64,000 nucleotides of DNA from SKLM01 sp964575455. Its GTDB lineage: Bacteria > Chloroflexota > Anaerolineae > B4-G1. Position numbers and translations under genes: made by a program. The stretch lies in assembly GCA_964575455.1 (NCBI GenBank), contig CAZNRX010000012.1:1-64000 (forward strand). The letters are read 5' to 3'. The notes under the pieces were generated by a model. That model had not been told where the DNA came from, searched no databases, and saw nothing but the letters and a program-made list of their open reading frames with translations. How positions within the stretch are numbered: position 1 is the stretch's first letter; every line of letters starts with the position of its first letter. Shown here one piece after another: positions 7,546 to 16,019 of the stretch.

Positions 7546-8853
7546 ATGTGGCAAATTGAGATCCCTTACGGCCGGGAGAAGCTGTTGCTGCGGCTCCCTG
7601 AAGATCAGATTGTGGGTGTGTGCCATCCACGCTCCATGAAGGCGGCCTCTGATCCTGACGCATTGCTGCGTGAGGCGATCCAGGACGGCTTTGAGGAGCG
7701 AGACCTGGAGAGCAAGGCGCACGCTGGGGCCACGGCCTGCATCGCCGTCACCGACCGCACCCGCAGCACGCCTAATCAACTTATCGTGCCCCTCTTGCTG
7801 GATCAGCTCAACGCTTTGGGCGTGTCCGATAAGCGTATAACGGTTATCAGCGCCGGTGGGATGCACGCGCCAGATGACGTAGAAGCGCTGACCGGAAACG
7901 TCGGACCGATGGTGATGAAGCGGGTGGACGTGCTGACCAACGAACCTGACAACGAGGCTCTGATGGTCTGCATGGGCACGACGGAGCTTGGCACGCCGGT
8001 GGAGGTCCATGAGCGCTTCGCCGAGGCCGACATCAAGCTCGGGGTGAGCAACGTGATGCCCTGTATGTTGGCTGGCTGGTCTGGCAGCGGCAAGATCGTG
8101 ATGCCCGGTGTCTCCAGTCGACGCGCCATCTACCACAACCATAAGTTCTTCGTGGAACCGCTCATGGCGTTGAACTGTGCCTCGTTGATGGGCGTGATGC
8201 CGCCGGGCAACCCCATTCGGGCGGACATTGAGGACTTTGCCACCATCAGTGGGATCGATTTCCTGGTCAACACAGTACTGAATGCGGACCGGGATCTGGT
8301 AGATGTCTTCTGTGGTGAGCACGTGGCAGCCCATCGTGCTGCGCGGGATCGCATGTTGCCCAACGTGGAGGTGAGCTTGCCCCAGTCGGTCGACGTGCTC
8401 ATCGCTGGCGTGGGCGATCCAGCGCTGGAGGTCAGTCTGTTCCAGGGTGGCTCCCGGGTCTGCGGTGGCGTCGATCGGTATCTGAACCCAGGCGGGACAT
8501 TGATTATGGTCAACGCCTGCACGGAGGGAATCTACGAGGGCTTTGAGCACGATGCGTTCCGGGAATGGATGCGCCGGATGCCCACACCGCGGGAGATCGG
8601 ACAGCTGGTCGAGGACGAGGAGATGGGTGGGGAGAAGGGGTGCGTTTTGTTCACGTTCTCGTGGCTCTTGCACGAGATGGGATGTCGCGTCGTCGTTGTC
8701 ACTGACGGTATGATGGGCGACGAGCTAAAGGAGATCCACCTGGAGCATGCGTCCGACTTGCAGGAGGCTGTCAACGATGCCTTGAGCAGTTACGGGCGCG
8801 AAGCGTCTGTGGGTGTTATGCCCTATGGCGGTCTGGTTTTGCCAACTTTGTGA
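7546..8853 (+). CDS. LarA-like (DUF2088, nickel-pincer nucleotide type) racemase/epimerase family protein
   Basis: 435 residues resembling the lactate racemase LarA family, whose members use a nickel-pincer nucleotide bound to a lysine to move a hydride at an alpha-hydroxy carbon. Visible family features are DRTRSTPN near residue 68, SAGGMHAP near 104, and SGSGKIVMPGV near 185, where the lysine corresponds to the cofactor-attachment lysine of LarA, followed by two histidines in YHNHKFF. No lar maturation genes (larB, larC, larE) lie in the window, so cofactor supply would have to come from elsewhere. It is 18 bases after the oxidoreductase gene and 18 bases before the first MttB paralogue. 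Inferred role: isomerisation of a hydroxy-acid intermediate or a related hydride transfer in the same pathway; some family members have other unknown reactions. Confidence 0.75.
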   Translation: MWQIEIPYGREKLLLRLPEDQIVGVCHPRSMKAASDPDALLREAIQDGFEERDLESKAHAGATACIAVTDRTRSTPNQLIVPLLLDQLNALGVSDKRITVISAGGMHAPDDVEALTGNVGPMVMKRVDVLTNEPDNEALMVCMGTTELGTPVEVHERFAEADIKLGVSNVMPCMLAGWSGSGKIVMPGVSSRRAIYHNHKFFVEPLMALNCASLMGVMPPGNPIRADIEDFATISGIDFLVNTVLNADRDLVDVFCGEHVAAHRAARDRMLPNVEVSLPQSVDVLIAGVGDPALEVSLFQGGSRVCGGVDRYLNPGGTLIMVNACTEGIYEGFEHDAFREWMRRMPTPREIGQLVEDEEMGGEKGCVLFTFSWLLHEMGCRVVVVTDGMMGDELKEIHLEHASDLQEAVNDALSSYGREASVGVMPYGGLVLPTL

Positions 8854-8871
8854 TCTACATAAGGAGAAAAA

Positions 8872-10287
8872 ATGCTTCGAGACTGGCGTGAGTTTCTCTC
8901 TCCTGAGGACGTAGAGGAGATTCACAAGACGAGTATGAAGGTGATGGAGAACGTGGGGGTGAGCTTTCCCCACGAGGATGCCATCGCCATCTTCGAAGAG
9001 CACGGCTTCAAGACGGATGGCGAGAAAGTCTTCTTCGAAGAGCAGCAGGTGATGGATGCGTTGGCTTCAGTTCCAAGGCCGTTCACTATCCATGCCCCCG
9101 ATCCCGATAAGAGCGTGGTCGTTGGGGATGGCAGCCCGGTCTTTGCACCGGGCTATGGCGCGCCGTTCCTGGTGGATTACGAGACCGGCAAGCGTGAGCC
9201 AACCCTGGACGACTATGAGGACCTGGTCCGCTTGGCGGACGCGTTGCCAAACCAGGACATGAGCGGACATCTTCTGGTTGAGCCCGGAGATGTTGCCTCG
9301 GATGCAGCTCACTTGCTGATGCTGAAGGCGCATATGCTCCACTCCGACAAGCCCTTCATCGGCAGCGCTGAGGGCGATGTCGGGGCACGAAACACGATGG
9401 AGATGGCCAAGATCCTGTTCGGGGAGGAGATCAGTGGGCGGCCGGTGACCGTTGGGCTTATCAACAGCCTCAGCCCCCTGGGCTACAGCGATGAGATGCT
9501 GCGGGCGCTGATGGTCTATGCGGAATACGGTCAGCCGGTCATCATCGCTGCTCTGGCCATGGCCGGATCGACCGGGCCCATCACGCTGGCCGGTTTGCTG
9601 GCCATGCAGACTGCCGAGCTCCTGGCCGGCGTCGTGCTGACGCAGTTGATCAACCCGGGTACGCCGGCCATCTACGGCTCCACGTCCACCAACATCGATA
9701 TGAAGACCGGTGCCCTGGCTATTGGCAGCCCGGAGTGCTCGTTGATGATCAGCGGCCATGGCCAGCTGGCGCGCTATTACGGCCTGCCCTCGCGCAGCGG
9801 AGGGAGCTTGGCGGACGCGAGCTTCCCCGATGCTCAGGCCGGGTTTGAGTCGATGTTCACTCTCTTGACCACGGTCAACAGCGGTGTCGACTTCGTGCTG
9901 CACGCGGGCGGCATCCTCAATGCCTACCTGGCCTTCTCCTATGAGAAGCTCGTGCTCGACGACGAGATGTGTGGTATGATGCGCCGGTATGAGGAGGGCA
10001 TTGAGGTTGCTCCGGAGACGCTGGCCTATGACGTCATTGAGAGCGTGGGTTCGGATGGCAACTACTTGATGGAGATGCACACCGTGGAGCGTTGCCGTAC
10101 TGAGTTCTGGACGCCAGCAGTGGCCGATCGGGCGGGGCTTGAGGAATGGATGGCTGCGGGTCGGAAGGGAGCGGTCGATCTGGCCCACGAACGGTGGCAG
10201 GGATTGGTGGCAGAGCATGAGGATCCCCCACGGGATGAGACGACGATTCGTCAAATGGAGAGCTTTGTAGAGGAGCGTTTGTCCTGA
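8872..10287 (+). CDS. MttB-family corrinoid methyltransferase, paralogue 1
   Basis: 471-residue member of the trimethylamine methyltransferase (MttB/COG5598) family, TIM-barrel enzymes that transfer a methyl group from a quaternary or tertiary amine to a corrinoid protein. The family segment LINSLSPLGYSDEMLRALM (near 200) and the central GSTGPITLAGLLAMQTAELLAGV and GSTSTNIDMKTGALAIGSPE stretches are present, as is the late VGSDGNYLMEMHT region. There is no in-frame amber codon, so this is a non-pyrrolysine member like the glycine-betaine, proline-betaine and carnitine demethylases. AAGGAG precedes the ATG. It is in a gene string with the LarA-like protein and is not directly paired with a corrinoid gene, unlike paralogues 2 and 3. 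Substrate unknown. Confidence 0.88.
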   Translation: MLRDWREFLSPEDVEEIHKTSMKVMENVGVSFPHEDAIAIFEEHGFKTDGEKVFFEEQQVMDALASVPRPFTIHAPDPDKSVVVGDGSPVFAPGYGAPFLVDYETGKREPTLDDYEDLVRLADALPNQDMSGHLLVEPGDVASDAAHLLMLKAHMLHSDKPFIGSAEGDVGARNTMEMAKILFGEEISGRPVTVGLINSLSPLGYSDEMLRALMVYAEYGQPVIIAALAMAGSTGPITLAGLLAMQTAELLAGVVLTQLINPGTPAIYGSTSTNIDMKTGALAIGSPECSLMISGHGQLARYYGLPSRSGGSLADASFPDAQAGFESMFTLLTTVNSGVDFVLHAGGILNAYLAFSYEKLVLDDEMCGMMRRYEEGIEVAPETLAYDVIESVGSDGNYLMEMHTVERCRTEFWTPAVADRAGLEEWMAAGRKGAVDLAHERWQGLVAEHEDPPRDETTIRQMESFVEERLS

Positions 10288-10421
10288 TACGCGAGCTAGT
10301 AGGTCGGGCAAGGCGGGATCCGCCCGCCGCTCGACAGACAGGCTAGTCAAAGTAGGTCGGGGTAGGTGGCTTCCGCCCAGGCGGTTTCCGCCCATTCCCT
10401 GACAAGAAGGAGGAGTCCCAA

Positions 10422-11066
10422 ATGCTAGTCAAGAACAGAATGACGAAGAACCCCATCACGGTAAAGCCCGACCTCCCGATCGCTGAGGCGCTTGAGTGGA
10501 TGCGGCGAGAGAAGGTGCGTCACTTCCCTGTCGTGAACAAGAAGGGAAAGCTGATTGGTGTCGTGGCGCGTGACGATCTGCTCTACGCCTCACCGTCGCC
10601 GGTCACATCCCTCAGCATGTGGGAGGTCACGTACCTTATGTCTCAGGTCACGGTGCAGGAGGCGATGACCGAGGACGTGATCACCACCTTGGAGGACACA
10701 CCTATTGAAGAGGCCGCTCGCATTATGTTTGACGAGAAGATTGGCTGTCTGCCCGTGATGCGCGACGGCAAAGTCGTCGGCATCATCACCGAGTCCGATC
10801 TTTTCGAGGCTTTCCTGGAGCTGTTTGGTGGACACGAGAAGGGGGTGCGCCTGACGGTGCTGGCGCCTTACTACAAGGGCTCGCTGGCTGATATCGCCAC
10901 GAAGATCACCGAAGCCGGTGGGCTGATTGTCGCCCTGAATGTGTTCGAGGGCGAGGATCCATCCAATTGGGGCTGCACGCTCAAGGTGACCGACATTGGC
11001 AAGGACGAGCTGCTGGAAGTGGTCGAGCCTCTCATCGTAGAGGTCCTTGACTTTCGGGAGATATAG
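10422..11066 (+). CDS. Tandem CBS-domain protein with C-terminal ACT-like region (AcuB-like)
   Basis: 214 residues. Two CBS domains occupy about 1-60 (MTKNPITVKPDLPIAEALEW) and 75-135 (AMTEDVITTLEDTPIEEAAR), and a C-terminal segment of about 75 residues (RLTVLAPYYKGSLADIATKI onward) resembles an ACT fold, the arrangement of AcuB-like proteins. CBS pairs bind adenosyl ligands such as AMP, ATP or S-adenosylmethionine; ACT domains often sense small amino-acid-like ligands. AAGAAGGAGGAG gives a strong ribosome site. Position between the methyltransferase and corrinoid genes suggests it senses energy state or a pathway metabolite, which is inference. Confidence 0.8.
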   Translation: MLVKNRMTKNPITVKPDLPIAEALEWMRREKVRHFPVVNKKGKLIGVVARDDLLYASPSPVTSLSMWEVTYLMSQVTVQEAMTEDVITTLEDTPIEEAARIMFDEKIGCLPVMRDGKVVGIITESDLFEAFLELFGGHEKGVRLTVLAPYYKGSLADIATKITEAGGLIVALNVFEGEDPSNWGCTLKVTDIGKDELLEVVEPLIVEVLDFREI

Positions 11067-11393
11067 ACGACTGGTGCCTGGACTAGCCAACGGGGTGTAT
11101 TGCCATTTCTGCCTATGCTGGATGACGCAGGAACGGACTATTTGGGATTGGGAGAATCGTCTGTCGGGCATAGGACGAGGAGGAAGAGCAATATAGACAT
11201 AGGATGAGAGATAACGGTCGGGCTTACCGCCCGACGGGCAGTAGATGTTCCCGGTTTAGCTATCACACGTGAAGCTTTTTGATACAACAAGCTGGGTCTA
11301 GCGCCAGGCTGTCCCACGGTACACGTCGCTGGGGCTTGGTTGGGCGCTGTCCCAGCCGAACCCATACAGATCAAAACGTAGGAGGTACGAAAG
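11067..11393 (+). other. 327-base intergenic stretch with two potential RNA hairpins
   Basis: No gene is seen. A 7-bp GC stem GTCGGGC/GCCCGAC lies at 11217-11235 without a T-run. A larger imperfect inverted repeat at 11291-11356 (GCTGGG..GCGCC against GGCGC..CCCAGC) ends 37 bases before the corrinoid gene start. I looked for a cobalamin-riboswitch B12 box and did not find one. The ribosome site is TAGGAGG at 11380-11386. Confidence 0.55.
11291..11356 (+). promoter_or_regulatory. Structured leader candidate upstream of corrinoid protein gene
   Basis: The arms GCTGGGtctaGCGCCA (11291-11306) and TGGGCGCtgtCCCAGC (11341-11356) are complementary apart from the small internal loop, enclosing about 34 bases that contain further CCAGGC/GCTTGG complementarity. 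It would form a long hairpin immediately upstream of the ribosome site. It could be a terminator remnant, an attenuator or a ligand-responsive leader; no known riboswitch class is recognised. Confidence 0.4.
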
Positions 11394-12035
11394 ATGAGTG
11401 AAGTTTTGGAGCAACTCGCCGCGGCTGTGATCAAAGGTAACGTAGGCGCCATGGACGACCTGACCGAAGATGCCCTGGACGAGGGCCTGGGCGCCAAGGA
11501 GATTCTCGACGATGGCCTGATGGTGGGCATGGATCACGTGGGCGTCGAGTTCAAGGCCGGCAATATGTTCGTGCCCGAGGTCCTGCGCTCGGCCAAAGCG
11601 ATGAAGACGTCTATGGTGACTCTGCAACCACTGCTGTCAGAAGCTGAAGCCGAAGCCGTTGGCAGGATACTGATAGGCACGGTTAAGGGCGACCTGCACG
11701 ATATCGGCAAGAACCTCGTCGGTATGATGTGCGAGGGGGCCGGTTTCGACGTGCACGATCTTGGCACGGACGTGGAGCCTGACGAGTTCCTTGAGGCGAT
11801 CAAGGAGTTCGAGCCTCACATTGTGGGTATGTCGGCGCTGCTGACGACCACGATGCGCGTTATGGGCGACATCGTCAAGGCCATCGAGGAGGCCGGGCTG
11901 CGCGATCAGGTCAAGATCATGGTCGGTGGCGCGCCGGTTACGCAGCGCTTCGCTGAAGATATCGGTGCCGATGGCTACGCGGCTAACGCTGCATCTGCCT
12001 CGGACATGGCGAAGGAATTTGTCGGCGCGGCTTAA
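11394..12035 (+). CDS. Corrinoid (cobalamin-binding) methyltransferase protein 1, MttC/MtbC-like
   Basis: 213-residue B12-binding carrier protein that accepts a methyl group from an MttB-type enzyme and passes it on. An N-terminal helical cap (1-90) is followed by a Rossmann-type B12 domain with the DxHxxG motif as DLHDIGKN at 100-107, where His102 would be the lower cobalt ligand. GMSALLTTTM and GGAPVTQRFAEDIGADGY complete the corrin-binding site. It is followed after 122 bases by MttB paralogue 2, suggesting a cognate pair. It is closely similar over its length to the corrinoid protein at 13826. The methyl-acceptor enzyme (methyl to tetrahydrofolate or CoM) is not in the window. Confidence 0.95.
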   Translation: MSEVLEQLAAAVIKGNVGAMDDLTEDALDEGLGAKEILDDGLMVGMDHVGVEFKAGNMFVPEVLRSAKAMKTSMVTLQPLLSEAEAEAVGRILIGTVKGDLHDIGKNLVGMMCEGAGFDVHDLGTDVEPDEFLEAIKEFEPHIVGMSALLTTTMRVMGDIVKAIEEAGLRDQVKIMVGGAPVTQRFAEDIGADGYAANAASASDMAKEFVGAA

Positions 12036-12157
12036 TGTGTCATTTTGCCCTGGCACAAGATTGGGTTGGCGCATCTTGCGCTGGTCAAGCTTCTCCCAGG
12101 GATGATGACGGGTGGACGGGCAATCTTGCCCAATCACCATACAAGGAGATCTTCTAA

Positions 12158-13645
12158 ATGAGGACAAACTATCGAGTCAACTCAGGCGTGCGTTTTCGAA
12201 TGTTCACCGACGATCAGTTGGAGGAGCTCTTTCTGGGCGTCCTCCACGTGTTGGAGAACACTGGCCTGGAGGTACACCACGAGCAATCGCGGGAAATCCT
12301 CAAGGAGGCCGGAGCGTGGGTGGACGGCATCCGGGTTCGCCTGCCGTCTTGGTTGGTGAAGGAGTCGCTGCGGAAGGCGCCGCGTAGCTTCACCCTGTAC
12401 GCCCGCGACGGGAACCCTGAGCACAACATCCACATCGGCCCTGGTCGGGCGCATTTCGGCCCTGGTCCTACGTGCCCCAACTTTATCGACGTGGAGAGCT
12501 TGGAGCGTCGGCCTTACGTCGAGGATGACGCGAGCACTGTGGCCAAGGTCGTCGATGCGTTGCCAAATATCGATTTCTGCGAGTCCCTGGGTTCCATCAG
12601 TGACGTGCACACGGATCTGAGCGCGCTCTACGAGTTCGCGCACATGTTCCCCAACACCAGCAAGCCCATCGTGGCCTGGTCGTTCGACAGGTACGATTCG
12701 GAGGGAATCCACAAGATCGCTCTGGCGGAGGCAGGCGGACAGCAAGCCTTCGAGCAGCGCCCCAACTACGTTCATTACTGCGAGCCGCTCTCGCCGTTGG
12801 TCAGCACCTTTGAAGCACTTGATAAGCTGGTCTTCGCCGCTGAGAAGCGGATCCCTCTGGTCTTCACGCCTTGTCCCCTCGCCGGTGGCACAGCGCCTAT
12901 CACGGCGGCCGGTATCATCACGCAAGGGGCGGCGGAGTCTTGGATGGGGTTGACCATCGCGCAGCAGATCCAGCCTGGACTGCCGTTTATCATGGGCGGC
13001 GTCTACTCCGTCATGGACATGAATGCCATGATCCTGGCCTACGGCGCGCCGGAGCTGCCGCTGATGATGGCGGGTCTCACGGAGCTGGCCCACTACGCTG
13101 GTCTGCCGCTCTGGCAGACGGGCGGGTGCACGGACTCCAAGACCTTCGACGAACAGGCGATGATCGAGGGCTCGATGTCCGTCTACTTCTCGGCTCTCAC
13201 AGGTGGTGACCTGTGTCATGACGTTGGCTACACGGAGAGCGCGATGACTGGCTCCGTCTTCCAGCTAGCAGCAATGGACGAGGCCATTGGCTACGCTCGC
13301 CGCATCACCCGCGGCATCGAGGTCAATGAGGACACCTTGGCCACGGACGTGATCAACGATGTGGGGCCGAACGGTCACTATCTGCGCGAGAAGCACACGC
13401 ATTGCTACTACAAGAACGAGTTCTGGTACCCCAACCTCTGCGATCGCCGCAATTTCGAGGAGTGGGAGATGATGGGCCGCAAGTCGATGCGGGACCGCAC
13501 GGCGGCCCGCGTGCGTGATATTCTGGCCAGCCACGAGCCGGCTCCACTCAAGGAAGGGACGGAAGAGGTGATCCAGGAGATGCTGGAGGAGGCCGAGGAT
13601 CGCGTCCAGCAGGATTGGTGGGAGGATCGGGAGATAGCAGACTAA
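12158..13645 (+). CDS. MttB-family corrinoid methyltransferase, paralogue 2
   Basis: 495 residues, MttB/COG5598 family. The barrel segments FTPCPLAGGTAPITAAGIIT, the following MGGVYSVMDMNAMILAYGAP and GLPLWQTGGCTDSKTFDEQA are characteristic, the last one being the region that carries pyrrolysine in true trimethylamine MttB proteins but is here read without any stop codon. The start is supported by AAGGAG 10 bases upstream. It follows corrinoid protein 1 and likely donates the methyl group to it. It differs strongly from paralogue 1 and resembles paralogue 3 more (both carry FTPCPLAG/YTPCPLAG and GGCTDSK/AGCSDAK). Substrate specificity cannot be derived from the sequence. Confidence 0.9.
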   Translation: MRTNYRVNSGVRFRMFTDDQLEELFLGVLHVLENTGLEVHHEQSREILKEAGAWVDGIRVRLPSWLVKESLRKAPRSFTLYARDGNPEHNIHIGPGRAHFGPGPTCPNFIDVESLERRPYVEDDASTVAKVVDALPNIDFCESLGSISDVHTDLSALYEFAHMFPNTSKPIVAWSFDRYDSEGIHKIALAEAGGQQAFEQRPNYVHYCEPLSPLVSTFEALDKLVFAAEKRIPLVFTPCPLAGGTAPITAAGIITQGAAESWMGLTIAQQIQPGLPFIMGGVYSVMDMNAMILAYGAPELPLMMAGLTELAHYAGLPLWQTGGCTDSKTFDEQAMIEGSMSVYFSALTGGDLCHDVGYTESAMTGSVFQLAAMDEAIGYARRITRGIEVNEDTLATDVINDVGPNGHYLREKHTHCYYKNEFWYPNLCDRRNFEEWEMMGRKSMRDRTAARVRDILASHEPAPLKEGTEEVIQEMLEEAEDRVQQDWWEDREIAD

Positions 13646-13825
13646 CAAGGGGGACCGGTGAGATCGCCTGAGCTCCCGTTCTCTTACCATTGGGGGCTGG
13701 AGCACAGGAGAGTGAGTTCAGTGCTTACTTGTCTCCACACCTTGATGAATCAACAGGATAGGTGAGACTGCCTGAGGACATCGAGAAGCTTAGAGCTTAG
13801 TTTTGAAGACTTAGAGGAGTGAATA

Positions 13826-14467
13826 ATGAGCACAGTTTACGAGAGACTTGCCACTGCTGTTCTTGAAGGTAACAGTGACAAAGTGCCGGGCCTGGTGAAT
13901 AAGGCCTTGGAGAAGGACATGACAGCCAAGGAGCTGTTGGACAACGGTTTGGTCGTGGGGATGGACGAGGTTGGCGTGCGCTTTAAGCGCGGCGATATGT
14001 TTGTGCCTGAGGTGCTGATGTCCGCGGAGGCGATGAAGGCCGGCATGAGTATCCTGCGCCCCTTGCTCGTGGAGGCTGAGGAGGAGATGCTGGGCACCAT
14101 CGTGCTGGGCACCGTTGAGGGCGACCTCCATGATATCGGCAAGAACTTGGTCGGGATGATGTGCGAAGGCGCCGGTTTTGAGGTCATCAACATCGGCTTT
14201 GACCAGCCCCCCGAGGCGTTCATTGAGGCCATCAAGGAGCACCAGCCCAATGTCGTCGGTATGTCCGCCCTGCTGACGACCACGATGCGCTCCATGGGCC
14301 ATACCATCAAGGCCATCTCAGAGGCTGGACTGCGCGACCAGGTCAAGATCATGGTCGGTGGCGCTCCGGTGGACGCGGAGTTCGCCGACCGTATTGGTGC
14401 CGATGGCTATGGCTCCAACGGACCCGCCGCCTCTGACCTGGCTAAGGAATTCGTCGGCGTCGCCTAG
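13826..14467 (+). CDS. Corrinoid (cobalamin-binding) methyltransferase protein 2, MttC/MtbC-like
   Basis: 213 residues, the same length and architecture as the corrinoid protein at 11394: helical cap, then B12-binding domain with DLHDIGKNLVGMMCEGAGF starting at residue 100 and His102 as the probable cobalt ligand, then GMSALLTTTMRSMG and GGAPVDAEFADRIGADGYG. The ribosome site is AGAGGAG. It is 43-49 bases upstream of MttB paralogue 3 and should be its methyl acceptor. The two corrinoid proteins keep nearly identical core motifs but differ in the region after the DxHxxG helix (INIGFDQPPEAF here, HDLGTDVEPDEF in the other), which may tune partner choice. Confidence 0.95.
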   Translation: MSTVYERLATAVLEGNSDKVPGLVNKALEKDMTAKELLDNGLVVGMDEVGVRFKRGDMFVPEVLMSAEAMKAGMSILRPLLVEAEEEMLGTIVLGTVEGDLHDIGKNLVGMMCEGAGFEVINIGFDQPPEAFIEAIKEHQPNVVGMSALLTTTMRSMGHTIKAISEAGLRDQVKIMVGGAPVDAEFADRIGADGYGSNGPAASDLAKEFVGVA

Positions 14468-14516
14468 TCGAACAGGGCTGTAGTGCCCGCGAGGCTTTAC
14501 GATAGGAGATTTGTTC

Positions 14517-16019
14517 ATGCAAGTTAAGAAGACGAACTACACAGTGAATGCCACCCCCACGTTTGAGGTGCTCACCGAAGAGGAGATCGAGGCGATCTAC
14601 TTCTCGGCGCTGCGGGTCCTGTACGAAACTGGGGTTCGAGTGTACGAGGAGGAGGGCGTCGAGGTCGCTCACGGCGGTGGCGCTATTGTGGAGGATACGA
14701 CGGAGGACAGCAGTCTGGTCAAGATCCCACCGTGGATGGTTGACAAGGCGCTTTCCACGCTGCCCAGAAAGGTCGTTGTGACGGGTCCTGATCGCAAGCA
14801 CCGTATGGAGCTGTATAAGGACCAGATCTACTTCGGGGCTGGGTCCGATACGCCGTACACCTGGGATCCCTACACCGGCGAGCGGCGTCGCGCCACGTAC
14901 GAGGACGTCAAGAACTTCGCCAAGATCGCCCAGGCGATGCCCAACATGGATTTCCACATGTCGCTGGGCATTGTTCAGGACACCAACGTCGGCACGTATG
15001 ACCGTTGGCAGTATCTGGCCATGCTGGAGGGTACGACCAAGCCGATCAACATCACCGCTGTGGACCTGGATGGCCTGAGGGATCAGCTCGAGATGGCTTA
15101 CATCCGCGTGGGGGGCAAGGAGGAGTTCAAGAAGGGCCCCATCTTCTCGCTCTACATTGAGCCGGTATCGCCTTTGAGCCATTCCGAGGAGGTGGTGCAG
15201 AAGCTGCTGTTCGCCACCGATCACGGCATCCCCTTCGTCTACACGCCCTGTCCGTTGGCCGGCGCGACGTCTCCGTGCACCTTGGCCGGTACAGCGGTGC
15301 AGGCGCTGACAGAGAGCCTGTTCGGCATCGTGTTGAGCCAGCTGCGCAAGCCGGGCGCGCCGTTGATCATCGGCGGGTTGATGTCCAACATGGACATGCG
15401 CACCACAGTCTACTGCTACGGTTCACCGGAGATGGCGCTGCTGAGTGCGGCCTACACTCAGATCACCAAGTGGCTGGGCGTTCCCGAGTATGAGACGGCC
15501 GGCTGCTCCGATGCCAAGCTGTTCGACGAGCAGGCCGCGCTGGAGGCCTCATTCAATGCCACCACCGCCGCTCTCGTGGGGGGTAACATGATCCACGACG
15601 TCGGCTACCTGGAGCAGGGACTGACCAGCTCGATGGAGATGATGGTCGCCTCCAACGAAATCATCGACCGGGTGAAGCGCATTATGAAGGGCATCCCCGT
15701 CAACGATGGTAGCAAGGCGCTGGATGTGATTGAGGACGTAGGCCCCGGTGGTCACTATCTGGAGCATGATCACACCTACGACCGTTTCCGGGACCTGATC
15801 TGGCAGGGTGAGTTGACGGACCGCCAGAACTGGGAGAACTGGGATCTGGGTGGACGGAAGACGTTCAAGGATCGCGTCCACGCGAAGGTGCTGGAGATCC
15901 TGGGAGCGGACACTGAGCCGCTCATGGATGAGGACATGTATAATGAGCTCCGCCACATCTGCGAACTGGCTGACGAGCGCCACAAGGATGAGGAGCTGGA
16001 CTACGACATGTTCGTGTGA
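14517..16019 (+). CDS. MttB-family corrinoid methyltransferase, paralogue 3
   Basis: 500 residues. A TTG at 14511 is in frame, but AGGAG at 14504-14508 is ideally spaced from the ATG at 14517, which I take as start. Family features: YTPCPLAGATSPCTLAGTAV in the middle, GGLMSNMDMRTTVYCYGSPE, and AGCSDAKLFDEQAA in the region equivalent to the pyrrolysine loop of trimethylamine methyltransferase, with no amber codon. It forms a pair with corrinoid protein 2 just upstream and closes the methyltransferase block; the 446 bases that follow hold no gene but several hairpins. Likely substrate: a betaine-like or methylated amine compound, not determinable further. Confidence 0.9.
   Translation: MQVKKTNYTVNATPTFEVLTEEEIEAIYFSALRVLYETGVRVYEEEGVEVAHGGGAIVEDTTEDSSLVKIPPWMVDKALSTLPRKVVVTGPDRKHRMELYKDQIYFGAGSDTPYTWDPYTGERRRATYEDVKNFAKIAQAMPNMDFHMSLGIVQDTNVGTYDRWQYLAMLEGTTKPINITAVDLDGLRDQLEMAYIRVGGKEEFKKGPIFSLYIEPVSPLSHSEEVVQKLLFATDHGIPFVYTPCPLAGATSPCTLAGTAVQALTESLFGIVLSQLRKPGAPLIIGGLMSNMDMRTTVYCYGSPEMALLSAAYTQITKWLGVPEYETAGCSDAKLFDEQAALEASFNATTAALVGGNMIHDVGYLEQGLTSSMEMMVASNEIIDRVKRIMKGIPVNDGSKALDVIEDVGPGGHYLEHDHTYDRFRDLIWQGELTDRQNWENWDLGGRKTFKDRVHAKVLEILGADTEPLMDEDMYNELRHICELADERHKDEELDYDMFV

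Noticed and set aside
7153..8673. 506-residue minus-strand open frame opposite the oxidoreductase and LarA-like genes
   Set aside because: His/Arg/Gln-rich antisense shadow typical of high-GC DNA, with no domain pattern.
9067..10395. 442-residue minus-strand open frame opposite MttB paralogue 1
   Set aside because: Antisense shadow; the + strand gene has full family motifs and a ribosome site.
11067..11393. Cobalamin riboswitch upstream of corrinoid genes
   Set aside because: No B12-box-like sequence or the accompanying conserved helices were found; only unassigned hairpins are present.
8872..16019. Pyrrolysine (in-frame UAG) in the MttB-family genes
   Set aside because: All three frames run uninterrupted to stops at the family's expected length, and no pyl genes are in the window.
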